In this document: one piece after another, positions 13,101 to 25,800 of the stretch
Layout: each line of letters begins with the position of its first letter
How positions within the stretch are numbered: position 1 is the first letter of the stretch
Assembly: GCA_025399215.1 (NCBI GenBank)
Contig: MU621118.1
Span: 47,933-107,396 of the forward strand
Reading direction: 5' to 3'
Source: Globomyces pollinis-pini
Lineage: Eukaryota > Chytridiomycota > Chytridiomycetes > Rhizophydiales > Globomycetaceae
Length of the DNA stretch: 59,464 nt
Notes under the pieces: generated by a model
Database searches by the model: none
Told to the model about the DNA's origin: nothing
The model's input: only the letters and a program-made list of their open reading frames with translations
Translations under genes and position numbers: made by a program

Positions 13101-13310
13101 TCAATTAACATTCTTACTTGTAGAGCTGGTAAAAATATCCAATAAATGCTTTGCTTTATGATTTTGCCAAAAGACATCCAATACAGGCAATCTTTTGACT
13201 GAAAATCTAAGATCCATTTGAATAATAGCCATAATCTCATTTGTACAATTGACATAGTCGATTGATGTTTTTGTTAATGAATAAGGTAGTTTGTGGGAAT
13301 TATCTATCAT
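13101..13310 (-). CDS. short hypothetical ORF
   Basis: A 69-residue frame (MIDNSHKLPYSLTKTSIDYV at the start) between homocitrate synthase and a small secreted-protein gene. Composition is protein-like, but I see no domain, signal peptide or splice partner. It may be a gene remnant or chance. The surrounding stretch from 12837 to 13368 holds nothing else that I can support. Confidence 0.15.
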   Translation of the reverse strand: MIDNSHKLPYSLTKTSIDYVNCTNEIMAIIQMDLRFSVKRLPVLDVFWQNHKAKHLLDIFTSSTSKNVN

Positions 13311-13368
13311 GACATGTTGTTCATCTTAATAAACAGAAGGTTGTAAAAAAAATAGTAGATTCAAGTGT

Positions 13369-13716
13369 TTATTCAGTTTCAAAGTAATACTTGTCGCAAC
13401 CGTTTTCATTAGCATAACGTCCACCAAGAGCCCAGGAAGGGTGACCAGGTGGAACATTACCAGCAGCAATAGTAGCACAGTTATCTTGAAGTTTAACATA
13501 TTCACCTTGACAGTTCCAGACCAAATTGTCATCACCACACCATCTACCATATGTAGAGCAGGCTGCCCAAGTACCAGCACTGTTGGTGTACTTGCATTGT
13601 TGTCCATTTTTAAAGACAATACCGACACGGAACTTCTTAGCAGAGTCGTAGCATTCTTGGTAAGTGAATCCGGCAGATACCACAGCGGAAAGGGCCAATA
13701 GATTAGTGAATTGCAT
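13369..13716 (-). CDS. small secreted cysteine-rich protein, intact copy
   Basis: Single exon, 115 residues. It begins with a signal peptide (MQFTNLLALSAVVSAGFTYQ) and has eight cysteines in the mature part, in contexts ECYDSAKKF, QQCKYT, AACSTYGRWCGDD, WNCQGE, DNCATI and GCDKYYF. Size, signal peptide and Cys spacing are those of a secreted effector-like or wall-associated protein. I do not recognise the family. A frameshifted sister copy lies 726 bp away on the opposite strand (14442), so the two start codons face outward from the shared region. A tandem 73-bp repeat lies 70-200 bp upstream of this gene. Confidence 0.75.
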   Translation of the reverse strand: MQFTNLLALSAVVSAGFTYQECYDSAKKFRVGIVFKNGQQCKYTNSAGTWAACSTYGRWCGDDNLVWNCQGEYVKLQDNCATIAAGNVPPGHPSWALGGRYANENGCDKYYFETE

Positions 13717-13788
13717 TTTAGTTTAAGTTGAGGAGAACTGATTGTTACTGCCTTTATGTACAAAATTCCATCACTTTCTTGTTTGATG

Positions 13789-13922
13789 ATAGTGGTACAA
13801 TAATCTGAATTTGGCTGTCAATCAGTTGAAGCAATTCTGCTTGGATCAATATGCAGAATACAATAGTGGTACAATAGCCTACATTTGGTTGTCAATCAGT
13901 CGAAGCAGTTCGGTTGTGGATC
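13789..13922. repeat. imperfect tandem repeat, two units, 73-bp period
   Basis: Two copies of a block of about 60 bases start near 13790 and 13863. Each opens with ATAGTGGTACAATA, continues with a shared TTGG.TGTCAATCAGT.GAAGC core and ends with TGGATCA. They sit in the promoter region of the small secreted-protein gene on the minus strand. They could be duplicated regulatory elements; that is inference. Confidence 0.6.
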
Positions 13923-14441
13923 ACATTTTGATCGTTTCTACATATACATAATTCAAAGTCACATTAAAAAAACTCAGTTTACTAGCTATTAGTATGCTGA
14001 TCTGATTACAAGAACAATCTGAGTTTCTTGAAGTACAACCAAAACTTTTACAAACAAAAACCTTCTTGGCAATAAGAAACCACTAATGTTATGGTCTGTC
14101 ACTTCTGCAATTACTTTCTGTCTATCTGTTTTGTGTAGTACAATCAAGGGGAATGCTTTTTCTTGTGTACACAAACTCTCTTGACGAATTTTCTCGATAC
14201 TATATGCCAGGACTACAGAAGCGCTAGGCACATAATTACAGAAAGGAATGATTAGACATCGTGTCACCCTACGATATGATGAACCTGGCTAAGGGAAGTG
14301 GTTGGTAACTTATTCATTCCTTATTGGAACACACAAAACAACCAAAGAAACTAATGCATGTAATGCTTTCGATTTGTTTCAACTTTCCAATTCTATTTAA
14401 GCAACAACAAAGATGCTTCTACCAACAACAATAAAATAAAA

Positions 14442-14785
14442 ATGCAATTCATCAATATGATGTTGATCTCAACAGCTGTATCTGCTGCAGTAGCCTACCA
14501 AGAATGCTACGACTCTGCAAAGAAATTCCGTGTTGGTATTGTTTTCAAAAATGGACGTCAATGCAAATACACCAACAATTCTGGTACTTGGGCAGCATGT
14601 TCTACATATGGTAAGTGGTGTGGTGATGATGATATAATTTGGAACTGTGATGGGGAGCGTGTAAGGTTAATTTAATTGGGGATTGTTCCGCCAGAGCATT
14701 TGATGCTACATCACTTACTAAACGTGCGGTAGTGCAGGGTATCTACTCCTTCGAAAACGGATGTGACAAGTACTATTTCGGTTAA
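14442..14785 (+). pseudogene. second small secreted cysteine-rich protein copy, frameshifted
   Basis: A close paralogue of the protein at 13369-13716: same signal-peptide design (MQFINMMLISTAVSAAVAYQ), then ECYDSAKKFRVGIVFKNG and TWAACSTYGKWCGDDD. After the sixth mature cysteine the reading frame stops at 14673-14675. The cause is visible: a tandem five-base duplication, TTAAT TTAAT, at 14667-14676. Past it, another frame continues with the family C-terminus (FENGCDKYYF) to a stop at 14783-14785. No GT..AG intron restores the frame. The N-terminal half could still make a truncated secreted peptide of 77 residues. A sequencing error or a recent inactivating mutation are both possible. Confidence 0.65.
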
Positions 14786-15204
14786 TTCTTAATAAAATTA
14801 TCAAATTCTTACTTCCTTTTGGTGATTCTATAGTTAATTTGTCATTTCTAACTGTAGAATTTGATATGTACAAGAGACTTATACCATCAACGCATATCAT
14901 TACGAACTGATTCACACCTAGCACTAATGAAATTCAGTTGAGTATGATATGTAATGTGGTCATCCACAGACGAGTCCTATTCCAGTATTCGCGAAATTTA
15001 ATCTTTCGCCAAGAACAATGAAAATTTCCACTTGAATTGGAATGGTCAATAAACTTTCGTAATTGTGAAAATGAATTTTCGAAAGAGTTTATACTTTCAG
15101 AGTACTTTTGGTAACGAAAAATGAAAACTCTTCAAAAAAACCATACTGTTTGTTAATTTAAAGTAATGTTGTTATATATATGAATTTTGAAAAAAATTTC
15201 CAGT

Positions 15205-15276
15205 GCCCGTTTAGCTCAGTGGTAGAGCGTTTGTCTCGTAAACAAAAGGTCTCGTGTTCAATCCACGAAGTGGGCA
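15205..15276 (+). tRNA. tRNA-Thr (anticodon CGT)
   Basis: A complete cloverleaf can be drawn: acceptor GCCCGTT pairs with AGTGGGC (two G-U pairs), the D arm contains TAGCTCAGTGG (A box), the anticodon stem TTTGT/ACAAA encloses loop CTCGTAA giving anticodon CGT (codon ACG, Thr), and the T arm is TCGTG-TTCAATC-CACGA (B box). There is no intron. The discriminator base is A. A T-rich stretch starting at about 15280 would terminate RNA polymerase III. Confidence 0.93.
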
Positions 15277-16732
15277 TTTACTTTTTCTTTTTTTCCCTTT
15301 TAGAAATTTCAAAATCAAGTTGAGAATCCATACTTTGAAGATTTAAAAAGCTTCCAAAAGATGAAAAACTGAATCTAAGTATGATTTTCGGTTTATAGCT
15401 CATCATTCTTCCCATTACGAATTGAACTACTAATTAACATCAAATCTAAACATCATTCTTTGATTTTACGCAACACTCGTAATAGCTTAAACAAACCACA
15501 GTTACCACTGTTGATCTAATATTTGGCATTTCTATTTCATTTGGCTTCTCCTTTTTTCTTTAAAATTCATCTGTTCACACCTATTCTAATGTACTTTACT
15601 AGGTAATAACTTATAAAACAGGTCAAGAATTTCGTATCCATTTATCAGTTAATAGCTTCTTGACAGTCTTCTTCAGAACTATCTCAAAATGTTGTGAAAA
15701 ATGAAATGGAGAACTTCCATTCCGTTTCTTGTGAACATCATGTTCCATGGTCTGTGACTATAAAGTCTAACATCCGAATTACTGACTCTACTAGTACACG
15801 TTCTGTCTAATAAATACTCTGAAAACATCCCAATCGGATCAAAAGAGTTTAATTCAAACTCACCCATCCCTTGACTAAACTATCCATAATTTTCTTTATT
15901 GATGGAAGTGCTATGTTTTCACCAATATTATTCGACAATACGAAATGGTGTTGTTTGGTTTGCTTTTGGGGAATACTGAATCAAGTCTCGCTAAGAATGT
16001 GGGTGCCATATCTATAATTCCGTCAATATCTTACCGTAGTAAAAAGGGGAACTCCCGAGTGCAACACATTTTATTTGAACTGTGATGTAGACACTATTCA
16101 TTGTCAGATTAATGTATTAAAACTCCTGCTTTAGATTGGTAAATCTGTAAGCAGTTCGATATTAGCAACCAAATTACTACTTAACATGTTGCATTTGTCG
16201 GATACAACTGTACATTAAAATTTTGAAACACAACGCATTTTCAAGTGGAAGTCAACACATTTTCGTGAAACGGACAACTAAATACAAATAGAAAGACCCG
16301 TCTACGGCAGGTAGTACATAGTTATTTATTGTTTAAAAATGTTTGTTTTGTACTTAATTAAGTAGTTTCAGCTCACTGTATTTTGTTCCAATTGGAAACA
16401 TTTCAAAAGCTGGTTCTTCATTTCATTTTTGGAAATTAAATAACGAAATCATTGACCGTGTTTTCAAGGGGTGTTTGTGTCACAGGTTGTTTATATGTTT
16501 CATAAGAACTTTACAATCCAGTAATGATCACGTTAACGAGACGAACCAAGACTATCGAGTATTCAATCTCTCATACAGCAATTACTGACCTTGTATCTAA
16601 AAAACTTCCTTGGCATTCAATCCAATCCTTTTTGCGAAGCAACGCCACTCCAAGCATTGCTTTTTCTCGGATTACAGACCCCCAAATAAATTAGTATAAA
16701 AGACACACAAGACACATAGAATACAAGTTACA
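15277..16732. other. gene-poor intergenic region
   Basis: After the tRNA and its T-rich terminator no coding region could be supported on either strand for about 1.45 kb; the frames present are short, without domains or splice partners. The last 100-200 bases should contain the promoter of the ABCC transporter. Confidence 0.5.
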
Positions 16733-19700
16733 ATGTCCACTGAAAACCAGCAACTTAAGACTGACCCGTTCTCTTACTTGACTATTTCTTGGTTAACCCC
16801 ACTTGTCAAGTTGGGCACAAAACGTCCTTTAACGAGTGATGTATGTGTAATTTTTAATTAATTTCTAGGATTTATATGCTTTGGATGACAAGAATAGATC
16901 AGATACAATTTCAAAAGAAATGGCCAAATTCTTTGAATTACAAGAAGCCGGAAAGAAACCCCAATTAAAGTACTTTTTACTTAGTCTGATATGGGTTCCG
17001 CTGTAATATGCTTATAGTTAACATTTCTAGTGTGGGATCTGCATTGGCCTTAGTATTAACTGAAGGTGTCTCTCTTGCCATTCCTAATTTTATGTCTATG
17101 GTATATTATTTTTAGCATAATCTGTATAGATGATTGATTTTGTCAACAAGAAAGATATGTCTGTACATTTAATTCAGAATGGATATACTTTGACTGCAAT
17201 TGTATTTGTTGCACAAGTTCTTGTAGCATTAACTACTGCATTGAATTTGACAATCAATAGAAGAATTGATCAATATCTACAATCTTTGTTGTCCTACGCA
17301 ATCTATGTCAAAAGTTTTAAATTGTCTGCAAAATCTAGAGCTGTATTATCAATTGGTTTTAATATTTAGGAATTTCCAGAAGGAAAAATCATGACAATGA
17401 TTAATAATGATATCCGTCAAATTTCTACTTTGTTTACCTCTCTATCTCAAGTTATTATCATTCCTGTGACAATTACTTTTACACTTTACTTTTTATTCCG
17501 GTACATCGGACACAGTTTATGGTATGGGATTGGAGTGGTGCTATTCAGTGGGTTAATATCAGTGCTAACCGGTCCGATTGTCGGCAAGTTTATTGGGGAG
17601 TTTATTGGTGCTCAAGATCATCGTTTATCTACTATTCGTGATATGTTGATGGGAATTCGAATGGTCAAGTTTCGGGTGATGGAAGATTTCTTCGAAAAAA
17701 AGGCTTTGGATGCTCGTAGTGTTCAAATTGCGGCTTTGAGGAAGGTGTTGACAGCACTAGGAGTAACCCAATGTAAGTTGATTTATATTTTGAATTTTGT
17801 TAGCATTGATTGGATCTGTTCCAACCATTGTTGCCGTTGTTACATTTTCGATCTACAGTTTGTCAAACCCTATGGATCCTGCTGTCTTATTCCCTTCGAT
17901 CTCATTTTTTGGTTTATTGACACAACCATTACATTTGATTTATAATGTTATTATGGCAGTTTCACAAGGAATTATTTCCTTGAGACGTGTGGCTAGCATT
18001 TTGGAGGCTGAAGAACTTGATATATCAATTGACGATGACAAAGAAAATGTTGGATCAGTATGTACAAAAGGTGCTACATGGAAATGGATAGTCTCCGATG
18101 ATGAAGCAGCCCCAAAACCACAAGCTGAAGAGGAAAAAGAATCGAAATCACTAGATGATAAGAAGGATATTAAGGAATCTGACAATGAAGAGTCTGAAAG
18201 TTTCCAATTGAAGAACGTATCTTTAGATATTAAACCTGGAACAACAATTGGACTGATTGGTACTGTTGGGATGGGTAAAAGTTCACTATTCTCTGCTTTG
18301 TTAAGAGAAATGCAATTAGTGTCTGGAGAGGTAAATATTTTGTCGAGTCTCATTAAAGGTTAATATTAAAGGAAAAATCGCATATTGCTCCCAAAAACCT
18401 TGGATTATGGCAGGCACTGTTGAGCAAAACATTTTGTTTGGACAAGAATTAGACACAGAACGACTTGATTTAGCTATAAAGAGTGCTGGAATGACTAGAG
18501 ATTTAGAAATTTTACCAGATGGAGTGAAAACGCAACTAGGTGAAAACGGAATTTCTTTATCTGGTGGTCAAAAAGCGCGAGTTGCTTTAGCAAGAGCTTT
18601 TTACTCAGACTCTGATATTTACTTCCTTGACTGTCCACTTGCCGCATTAGATTCAAAGGTATCAAAAGAAGTCTTCAACAATGGAATACTTCAGTTACTT
18701 GAAAACAAAACAGTGATTTTGGCTACCCATAATCTTTCACTTTTACCTCAGTTGGATGAAGTTATGGTTATTGACGAAGGTTCAATAATTGAATCAGGAA
18801 CTTATGAAGATTTGAGAAAGAATGAAAACAGTCGTCTTTCTTCTCTAATCTCTAATTACGATGAACATGCAGATTCTGAACATCAAAGTGAAGATGAAGA
18901 GACGAAGGTGGTGACTGAATCAGCGTCCGAAAAGAAAGAAGAGTCTAATGGTCCATTTGAGGAAGAAGAGAAGAACAAGGGTGGTATCAATTTTGAAACC
19001 TATAATAGAGTCGCCAAGGCTATTGGAGTTCCATTAATTATAATCAGTATCCTAGCTGCCCTTTCTCAACTTGGAGCAAGTATCGCCAGTCCGCTTTGGT
19101 TGGCTCACTGGTCCAGTAGTACCAATTCTGGTGATAGTTTTTATTTAGTGTGGTACTCCACCATTGGTGCTTTCAACGTACTTGCATTTTGTAAGTTATA
19201 CATTTTTAATCGTAGTAATTCTATTCTTGGTTGCTATTTTAATTGGCATTAAACTGGTGAAATATCTACACGATGGTGCTCTAAAAGGCTTGCTTCGAGC
19301 ACCGGTTGCATTTTTTGATGCCAACCCTGTGGGAAGAATGATTAACAGAATGAGTACAGATGTTATGCAATTGGATTTTTCTGTCCCAACTGTCTTTCTC
19401 AATTTGATTGGTAACATCATTGGATGTTTGGTACTTGTCATTTTAGTCAGTCAAGCAAGTATTTATTTGGTTGGTATGTTATAATCAATGTAATTTATTT
19501 TAGGTGTCTTTTTCCTTCTGTCAATTCCATGTTACTTCCTCTTCTATCTTTACAAACCAGCGAATCTTGAATTGAAGCGATTGACTGCCATTAGTCGTTC
19601 TCCTCTTGATTCATGGACCAGTGAAACATTTACCGGTCTGGCAACTATTCGTGCATATAATTCAACCTCGATCTGGATCAAACGCCAACAAGAACTCATA

Positions 19701-20774
19701 GATTTAGCACTCGTTCCCAGCTTTATGTACTCTTCGCTATCTATCTGGTTGAATTTACGACTCAGTTTATTATCAGTTTTTATCACTGTGACTGTCATGC
19801 TTGTTGGCACAGAAGCTTCAGCGGTTGGGTTGGCTTTGGCTTACACGTCAGATATTTCACAAGCCGTTAGCGGTCTTTTAACCTTTTTGGGTGTATTTGA
19901 AGCAGAATTTAACAGTATTGAAAGATTGTTACACTACACTCTCGATTTACCAAAAGAACCAGCTGCATTGTTACCTACTGATCCAAAGGGGGATTGGCCT
20001 GCTAAAGGTGCAGTTCAATTGGAAAACTTGTCAATTGCATATCCATCTAAGCCTGACCATTTAGTCATCAAAAATTTAACCTTGGATGTAGAACCAGGAC
20101 AGAACGTTGGTGTTGTTGGACGAACCGGGTCTGGAAAGAGTACACTAGTATCATCCCTATTTAGAATTATCAATGATTACACTGGCAAAATTATTATTGA
20201 TGGCATTGAAATTTCGCAATTGGGTATCAGTACACTTAGACGTGGTCTGTATATGATACCCCAAGAACCAACATTATTTGAAGGAACAATACGATCTAAT
20301 ATTGATTGGAAAGGTATTTATTCCGATGATAAACTTTGGGATGCTTTGGACATTTGTGGCCTGAAATCATACGTTTCAGGTTTACCTGATGGACTTGATC
20401 ATAAAGTTGATGGAGAAGGTGGTAATATGTCAGTTGGGCAAAAACAACTATTATGTATTGTTGGAGCAGTTTTGGAAAATCCAAAGGTTGTTGTCTTTGA
20501 CGAAAGTACATCTGCATTAGATGGAGAAGCAGATAATGTTATTCAGAAATTAATTTCCGTTAATCTCAAAAGCTCTACTGTTATTACAATTGCTCATCGT
20601 TTGAACACTATTGCCAGCTATGACCGTGTTTTGGTATTAGATCAAGGAAATATGGTTGAATTTGATTCCCCAAAGAACTTGCTTCTCAACAAAGACTCGC
20701 TATTCTATGAATTGTCTGAAGCAACTGGTCCTTCAAACTTTGCAATCATTAAAAGCTTGGCATCTATAGAATAA
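16733..20774 (+). CDS. ABCC (MRP/YCF1-like) ABC transporter, short form
   Basis: An ATP-driven exporter, likely of conjugates or lipophilic anions. Nine exons with eight introns of 25-31 nt sum to exactly 1,271 codons plus stop. It starts directly with DPFSYLTISWLTPLVKLG, so the N-terminal TMD0 of long MRPs is missing. Order: TMD1, NBD1 (Walker A GTVGMGKSS near residue 465; signature LSGGQKARVALARA; Walker B FLDCPLAALD), an acidic Glu/Ser/Lys-rich linker, TMD2, NBD2 (Walker A GRTGSGKST near residue 1057; signature MSVGQKQLL; Walker B VVFDESTSALD). NBD1 has Cys at the position of the catalytic carboxylate and NBD2 has Glu: the asymmetric arrangement of ABCC proteins, where NBD1 is catalytically weak. 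An acidic insert also sits before Walker A of NBD1. Substrate and membrane are unknown. Confidence 0.93.
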
Positions 20775-20908
20775 AGATAGATCACTCTTAGAATTTCTTT
20801 GTCATTACTTTTGCTTGTGTTTGTGAGATGCGATCCCAATTTTTTTCAATTTCATTGATTTCGGAAATTAAATCAAAATGATGATATGGAAAAAGTTGTT
20901 TTAGTTTT

Positions 20909-22855
20909 ATGAATGAGGATAATAGAATGGAAGACAGTGACAATGATAGAATATTGAACCAATCTCGGTCTTACTTTTCAGGAAGCAAAGAATCTAGTAA
21001 TCATAATTGAGTTTTATTTACGACAGATTCAAATACTCCAAGAACTCAACCATATCTTAGCAGTCCAGATATCAATGTTACTTCAAGGATGGATGTAAAA
21101 TTTACCAGTCAAAAGCTCAATGATTCAGAATTGGTAAATCAGTTGATTTCATTCCTGTAGCTTGACTCGACTACAGATTTAAATAATTTGAGATCACCAC
21201 ATCAATCCACTACTAAAGCTATTCCCAGAGAAAAGTTATTGGAGAAATATGTTACAGTTTTAAACCAAAGGAATCAGTTGAAGATTGAACTGGATGAGGC
21301 TAATCTACAAATTGATACCCTTCAACAACTAAGAGCACACGAAGTTAGCAGTATGGATGGCAATAAAAAGAGGACCCAACAGTTGTTGTTTGAAGTTAAT
21401 GACACAATACATCTTTTCAATTCAATTAAAGATTTACGAGCCACACACTTCCAGGATCTTAGTGAATCCTTTTTAAATATCGATGATAACAGGATCAGTA
21501 GGAAAGACGCGTTAAGTACTGAAGTTACACATCTTATTAACACCCATGAAAATCAAATAAAAAATTCACAACAAAATACCCATACTCATAATTTTGACAA
21601 TGAAATCGACATTCGACAATTCTTACCAGAAGATCATGATATTTTAACGATTCAACTATCCAAGTTTCAACCTGAATCAGCAATGGCTCAGCATCTTCTG
21701 AAAAGACTATCAGAAGTTAGTCAATTGCTGGTCAAGGAGAAAAAAAAAGTTGCAACCATCAAACAAAGGAACTCTAGCATCGACGATTCAACCATAAAAT
21801 ATCTAAATCTAGAGGTGGAGAGACTAAGGGATGACTTGCGGAAAGAAAGTGATTCAAGAAAAATACTTGCGACGAAGCTTTCACAACATACAGATATTAC
21901 ACCAAAAAAGAAAGATATAATAATACCACATTCATTTAATTCAAAAGACTTGAATGAGGAACTGCAAAAATGCAAAAATGAACTCTTAGCGGAAAGAAAG
22001 AAAATATCTCTATTTGAAGCAAAAGTACTTCGATTGAATGGATCACTAGAGAGAAAGAATAGTGTCATAGAATATCTAGAACGACATCTAAAGTCTTTCG
22101 AAGGGAAATCAACTAAAGAAAAAGAAGATCAAATTATAAATTTACAGAAGCAATTAGATTCCACGGAAAAAAATGCACTAAAGACTTACCGAACTTTAAA
22201 AAAATTGGAAGGGGATATGATAGCAAAGCAAAATCAATTACAAAAGGAGAGAAATATAGCCATGACGTTGCAAGAAGAAAGAAATGAGTCCAATAGACAA
22301 ATATCAGATTTGAAAAATCGTCTGGAACAGTCCAGAGAAGAGGTTTTATCATCAAACAAGCAAAAAGATGAAAAAATAGGGTTACTAGAAACGTCTATAC
22401 ATATTCTAACAGATCAGATTCACGATTTGACCTTTCAAGTGGAAAAAGGTAGAACTTTGATCGAAGAACAACAAAAACTAATTCACAATTTAAGCAATGA
22501 AGCTGATAGCCTCAAACTTGAGCTGGCCTCAAAATCAATACAAAACAGTAAACCACCAAAAGCGCATCTTAGTTCTGGTTCAACTAGCGACACTGAAGTA
22601 TTAGCGTTAAAAACGGAAAACATGGAAAGTCAATTGAACAACAAGCAAGCACCGCTAACTGATATGATTTCCAAAGTGAATCAGTTAGAGCGTGAAATCA
22701 GCATGTTAAAGGAGGAGATTAATGAGGAAAGGAAAGATCACGCAATGCAACTGGTCGACTTAGATGATAAAATATATGATTTACAATCAAGACTTGAAGA
22801 AGAGACTCTGAAATACGAGAAATCCCAAAATGAGTTGAAACTCCTGAAAAAATAA
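20909..22855 (+). CDS. coiled-coil protein of unknown function
   Basis: Three exons with introns of 30 and 27 nt give 629 residues, starting MNEDNRMEDSDNDRILNQ. The N-terminal 100 residues are acidic and Ser/Asn-rich. From about residue 105 to the end the protein is an almost continuous Lys/Glu/Leu-rich heptad-type coiled coil, with breaks near residues 210 and 530. Near the C-terminus the sequence DHAMQLVDLDDKIYDLQ resembles EHAEQLVDLDNKMASLH in the large coiled-coil protein at 47.7-52.3 kb, so the two may be distantly related or share a binding element. A structural or tethering role is inferred. Its stop codon lies two bases from the stop of the convergent VWA8 gene. Confidence 0.75.
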
Positions 22856-22857
22856 AT

Positions 22858-25800
22858 CTATTTTAACATTGCAGATAGAAAAATTGACTTGATCACTTTT
22901 GGTAATGAGGCATTGTCCAAACAAATGAATGCATGACCAAGCATATCTTGCTGAAATCGATCTGCTTGTTGAGACACATTACCTAAAAATATCATAAATG
23001 CGTTTACGCGACTGTCAGATTGTAATGCTACCATAAGCAAAGACTACTATACCTGTTGCGAGAGAGTGTGTACTGATATTGTACTGATGCAGATTAGCAT
23101 CTGACAAAACCACAACAAAATAATCGTCTGCATCTTCATTCGTGATCTTTTTGACTGCAGTGCTAATGGCACTCAAAGTATTATCTAGGATTAAAACGTT
23201 GGTAAAAATCAACCTCCCGACATGCAATAACTAGCATGAACTTGCATTCGGTTTACGATCGTAAAAATATCCTTCTCATTCTTTGGGTAAATATTGTCTG
23301 GAATCAAATCTGCATCTGGCCCATCTCCAGAGTGTGCAAATAGTTTATAATTGAATTTATGTTCAAAGCCTCGAAAAGCTACAATTAAAATATAATGCAA
23401 AACCTTCCATGATCACTAAAAGTTTAGTACTTTCTACATTATCACTTACTTATAGCGCATTCTAATGATCTATCCAGTCTTCCATCGTAACCATTAAAGC
23501 GCATCATTGATGCACTCAAATCAAAGACAAAAAATAATTTCTTTGGTTTCTGATGGAACATGGAATCATCATCTTCACCTCTTAACCGATAAATCGCTCG
23601 CTCTCCGCTTAGACCTTCCACACTAAAAATATATATGATGAGTAATATTTTAGAGTTACAGTCTGGTGTCATCTATATCTCCTGAAGTTTTGTTCCTCAT
23701 CCAAATACGCTCTTTGTTTTTAGCTTCAACCGACTCCAAAACAACCCTCAATTCACGTATCTCCATTTGAACATTTTCTTTATATGCTAAAAATTTATCC
23801 ATATCTTGACTCTTCATATCAATTTGCTTCAAATAGTTTGCCATGTTTTCTCGATGTAACTCTTTTTGTGCGTCAGTAACTTCTTTTGGAAGTTCTCCCA
23901 CTTCCCTCTAAGTTTAAACAGATTCAAAATGATACTAAACTAAACTTCTCGTCAATTGAACCTGAAACTCGAGCATCAACAGTGAGCGCTTGAGCAGGCC
24001 CTCCCGAACCTTGTCCATTTGACGCTCCCCCAGACCCCCCACCTTCTCCACTTCCTTCTCCATTCCCTTCACCACCATCACCTCCAATCCCTTTTCCTTC
24101 ATTGCCGATTAGACCCTCTGTAGCATCTAGAATCTCTTCGTTACTCAGTTTGCTTGGATGATCGCCCTCATATATGATTCGCAAAGTTCCAGAATCCAAA
24201 GCACCGGTCAGGTTGGTCCAAGCTTTCATCTCCATCATAGTTCGCTGATGGTCTGCCTGAAATACATTCACATTTCCAATTGCGTCCATGACTAGTATAT
24301 CTCCATTTTGGGTTTCTAAAATTTTACCAACTGAAAAATGTCGTTTCTCTGTTGTTCCCAATATAGAATCACCCAATGTCTGATCTCTAAATGTTAAGAT
24401 TCATAATATAAACCTAATCCGCTTTGCTTGGTGTGGGATTGTGATTAAGTTGGTAAAAAATTTACGAAGTTGCTTCAATTTGGGGTTTAATATTTCAACA
24501 AAACATCCAGGTTTTTCAACCTATTATTTTTTTTTAGCAAAACTGTTTATACGTCTTGGGAAGGAATAACATTGACATACTGGTAAGTTTTTGGTAAAAC
24601 CGCAAAAGCGCTTGATAAGTTTATAAATCCATTTTGGCAATCATCTCTAGTATCTCTGAGCCAGCCATTCAACCCAAGTAACTCTCCCTGCACATCTTCA
24701 ATGTATGCACCTAAAGTCTCCGGTGGACAAACGTTGATCCACATGGTTGAAGGATCCATTAATTTCATCTGCTTTAGTACCGCATTATCTTGCTTGTGAC
24801 TGTAAACAATCAATATTGGATAAATCGTAACATTGCTATACATTAAAAACTATCACTTACCATTCTCCGTTCACAAAATCGACACTCATCCAATGAATTT
24901 TTCGATTGCGTGATGCTGGCTCTTGTATAATCCATCTATTACCATATGCAAAATGTATTGTTTCAATTGCGAAGTCAAGGGATATTTTAGATTGACTCAA
25001 AGTTTTTAGATTCAAAATGTAAAGAAAGTTTTGGTTTTGCTGGTACCACACTAACGCATTAAAAAATTAAATTACCATTCACATGTCTGTCAGAAGAGCT
25101 ATACGCTATAAACGATTCTTTACTGGTGTCAATACCCAAAACCTACCGTTTAAATCCCAAACATCATACCACTATGCTTGATATTTGATTCTTTAACAAG
25201 TCCAACACAATTAAATTACTTGATTCAGAGTTGTGTATACAAAATCTACCCATCCCTATTTCCACTACCGAAAGAGATATTCCTTTGTGAGTCGGTATAT
25301 ATTCATAAAGTGGGATGTGTTTCTTCTTGCGATGGTCAGGAGAAATAATATGAAATGTCGCTGGAGTACTAGATATACCGTAGAGTAAATAGTCAGACCC
25401 AATTATCAGATCCATCATAGAGTCATCAAGTTTAAAAGAATATAACCATTCCGAGAAAACAACAGCACGGCCTGCACATCAGTTAGCAGCATCACTTACC
25501 ATTCTTCTGATCTAAAACTTCCCAATCCTTGGGAACACCCAAATCCCATGTACCCTACGATGAATTTTAAATAAAGTTTTTACCCTCATGTTCAAATCCT
25601 GTGTAACACAGATGACATTTCTAACCAAATTTAGTTCGGATTTCCATTTTTGAATTAAAGTTGGTGGTGACAATTCAATGACACCACTAATTTCCACAGA
25701 GAAATTTGACTCGAAGCCCGTCGGGATACCATTCTTATGCATAGTTTCAATAAGAATTTTTCTGATATCTTCATCATTATCAAAATCAAAAACATTTTGA

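Noticed and set aside
13989..14267. 92-codon minus-strand frame between the two secreted-protein genes
   Set aside because: No recognised domain, no signal peptide; lies in the shared upstream region of two genes. Could be a remnant, but not supportable.
15679..15867. 62-codon minus-strand frame in the gene-poor stretch after the tRNA
   Set aside because: No domain and no splice partner; composition not clearly coding.
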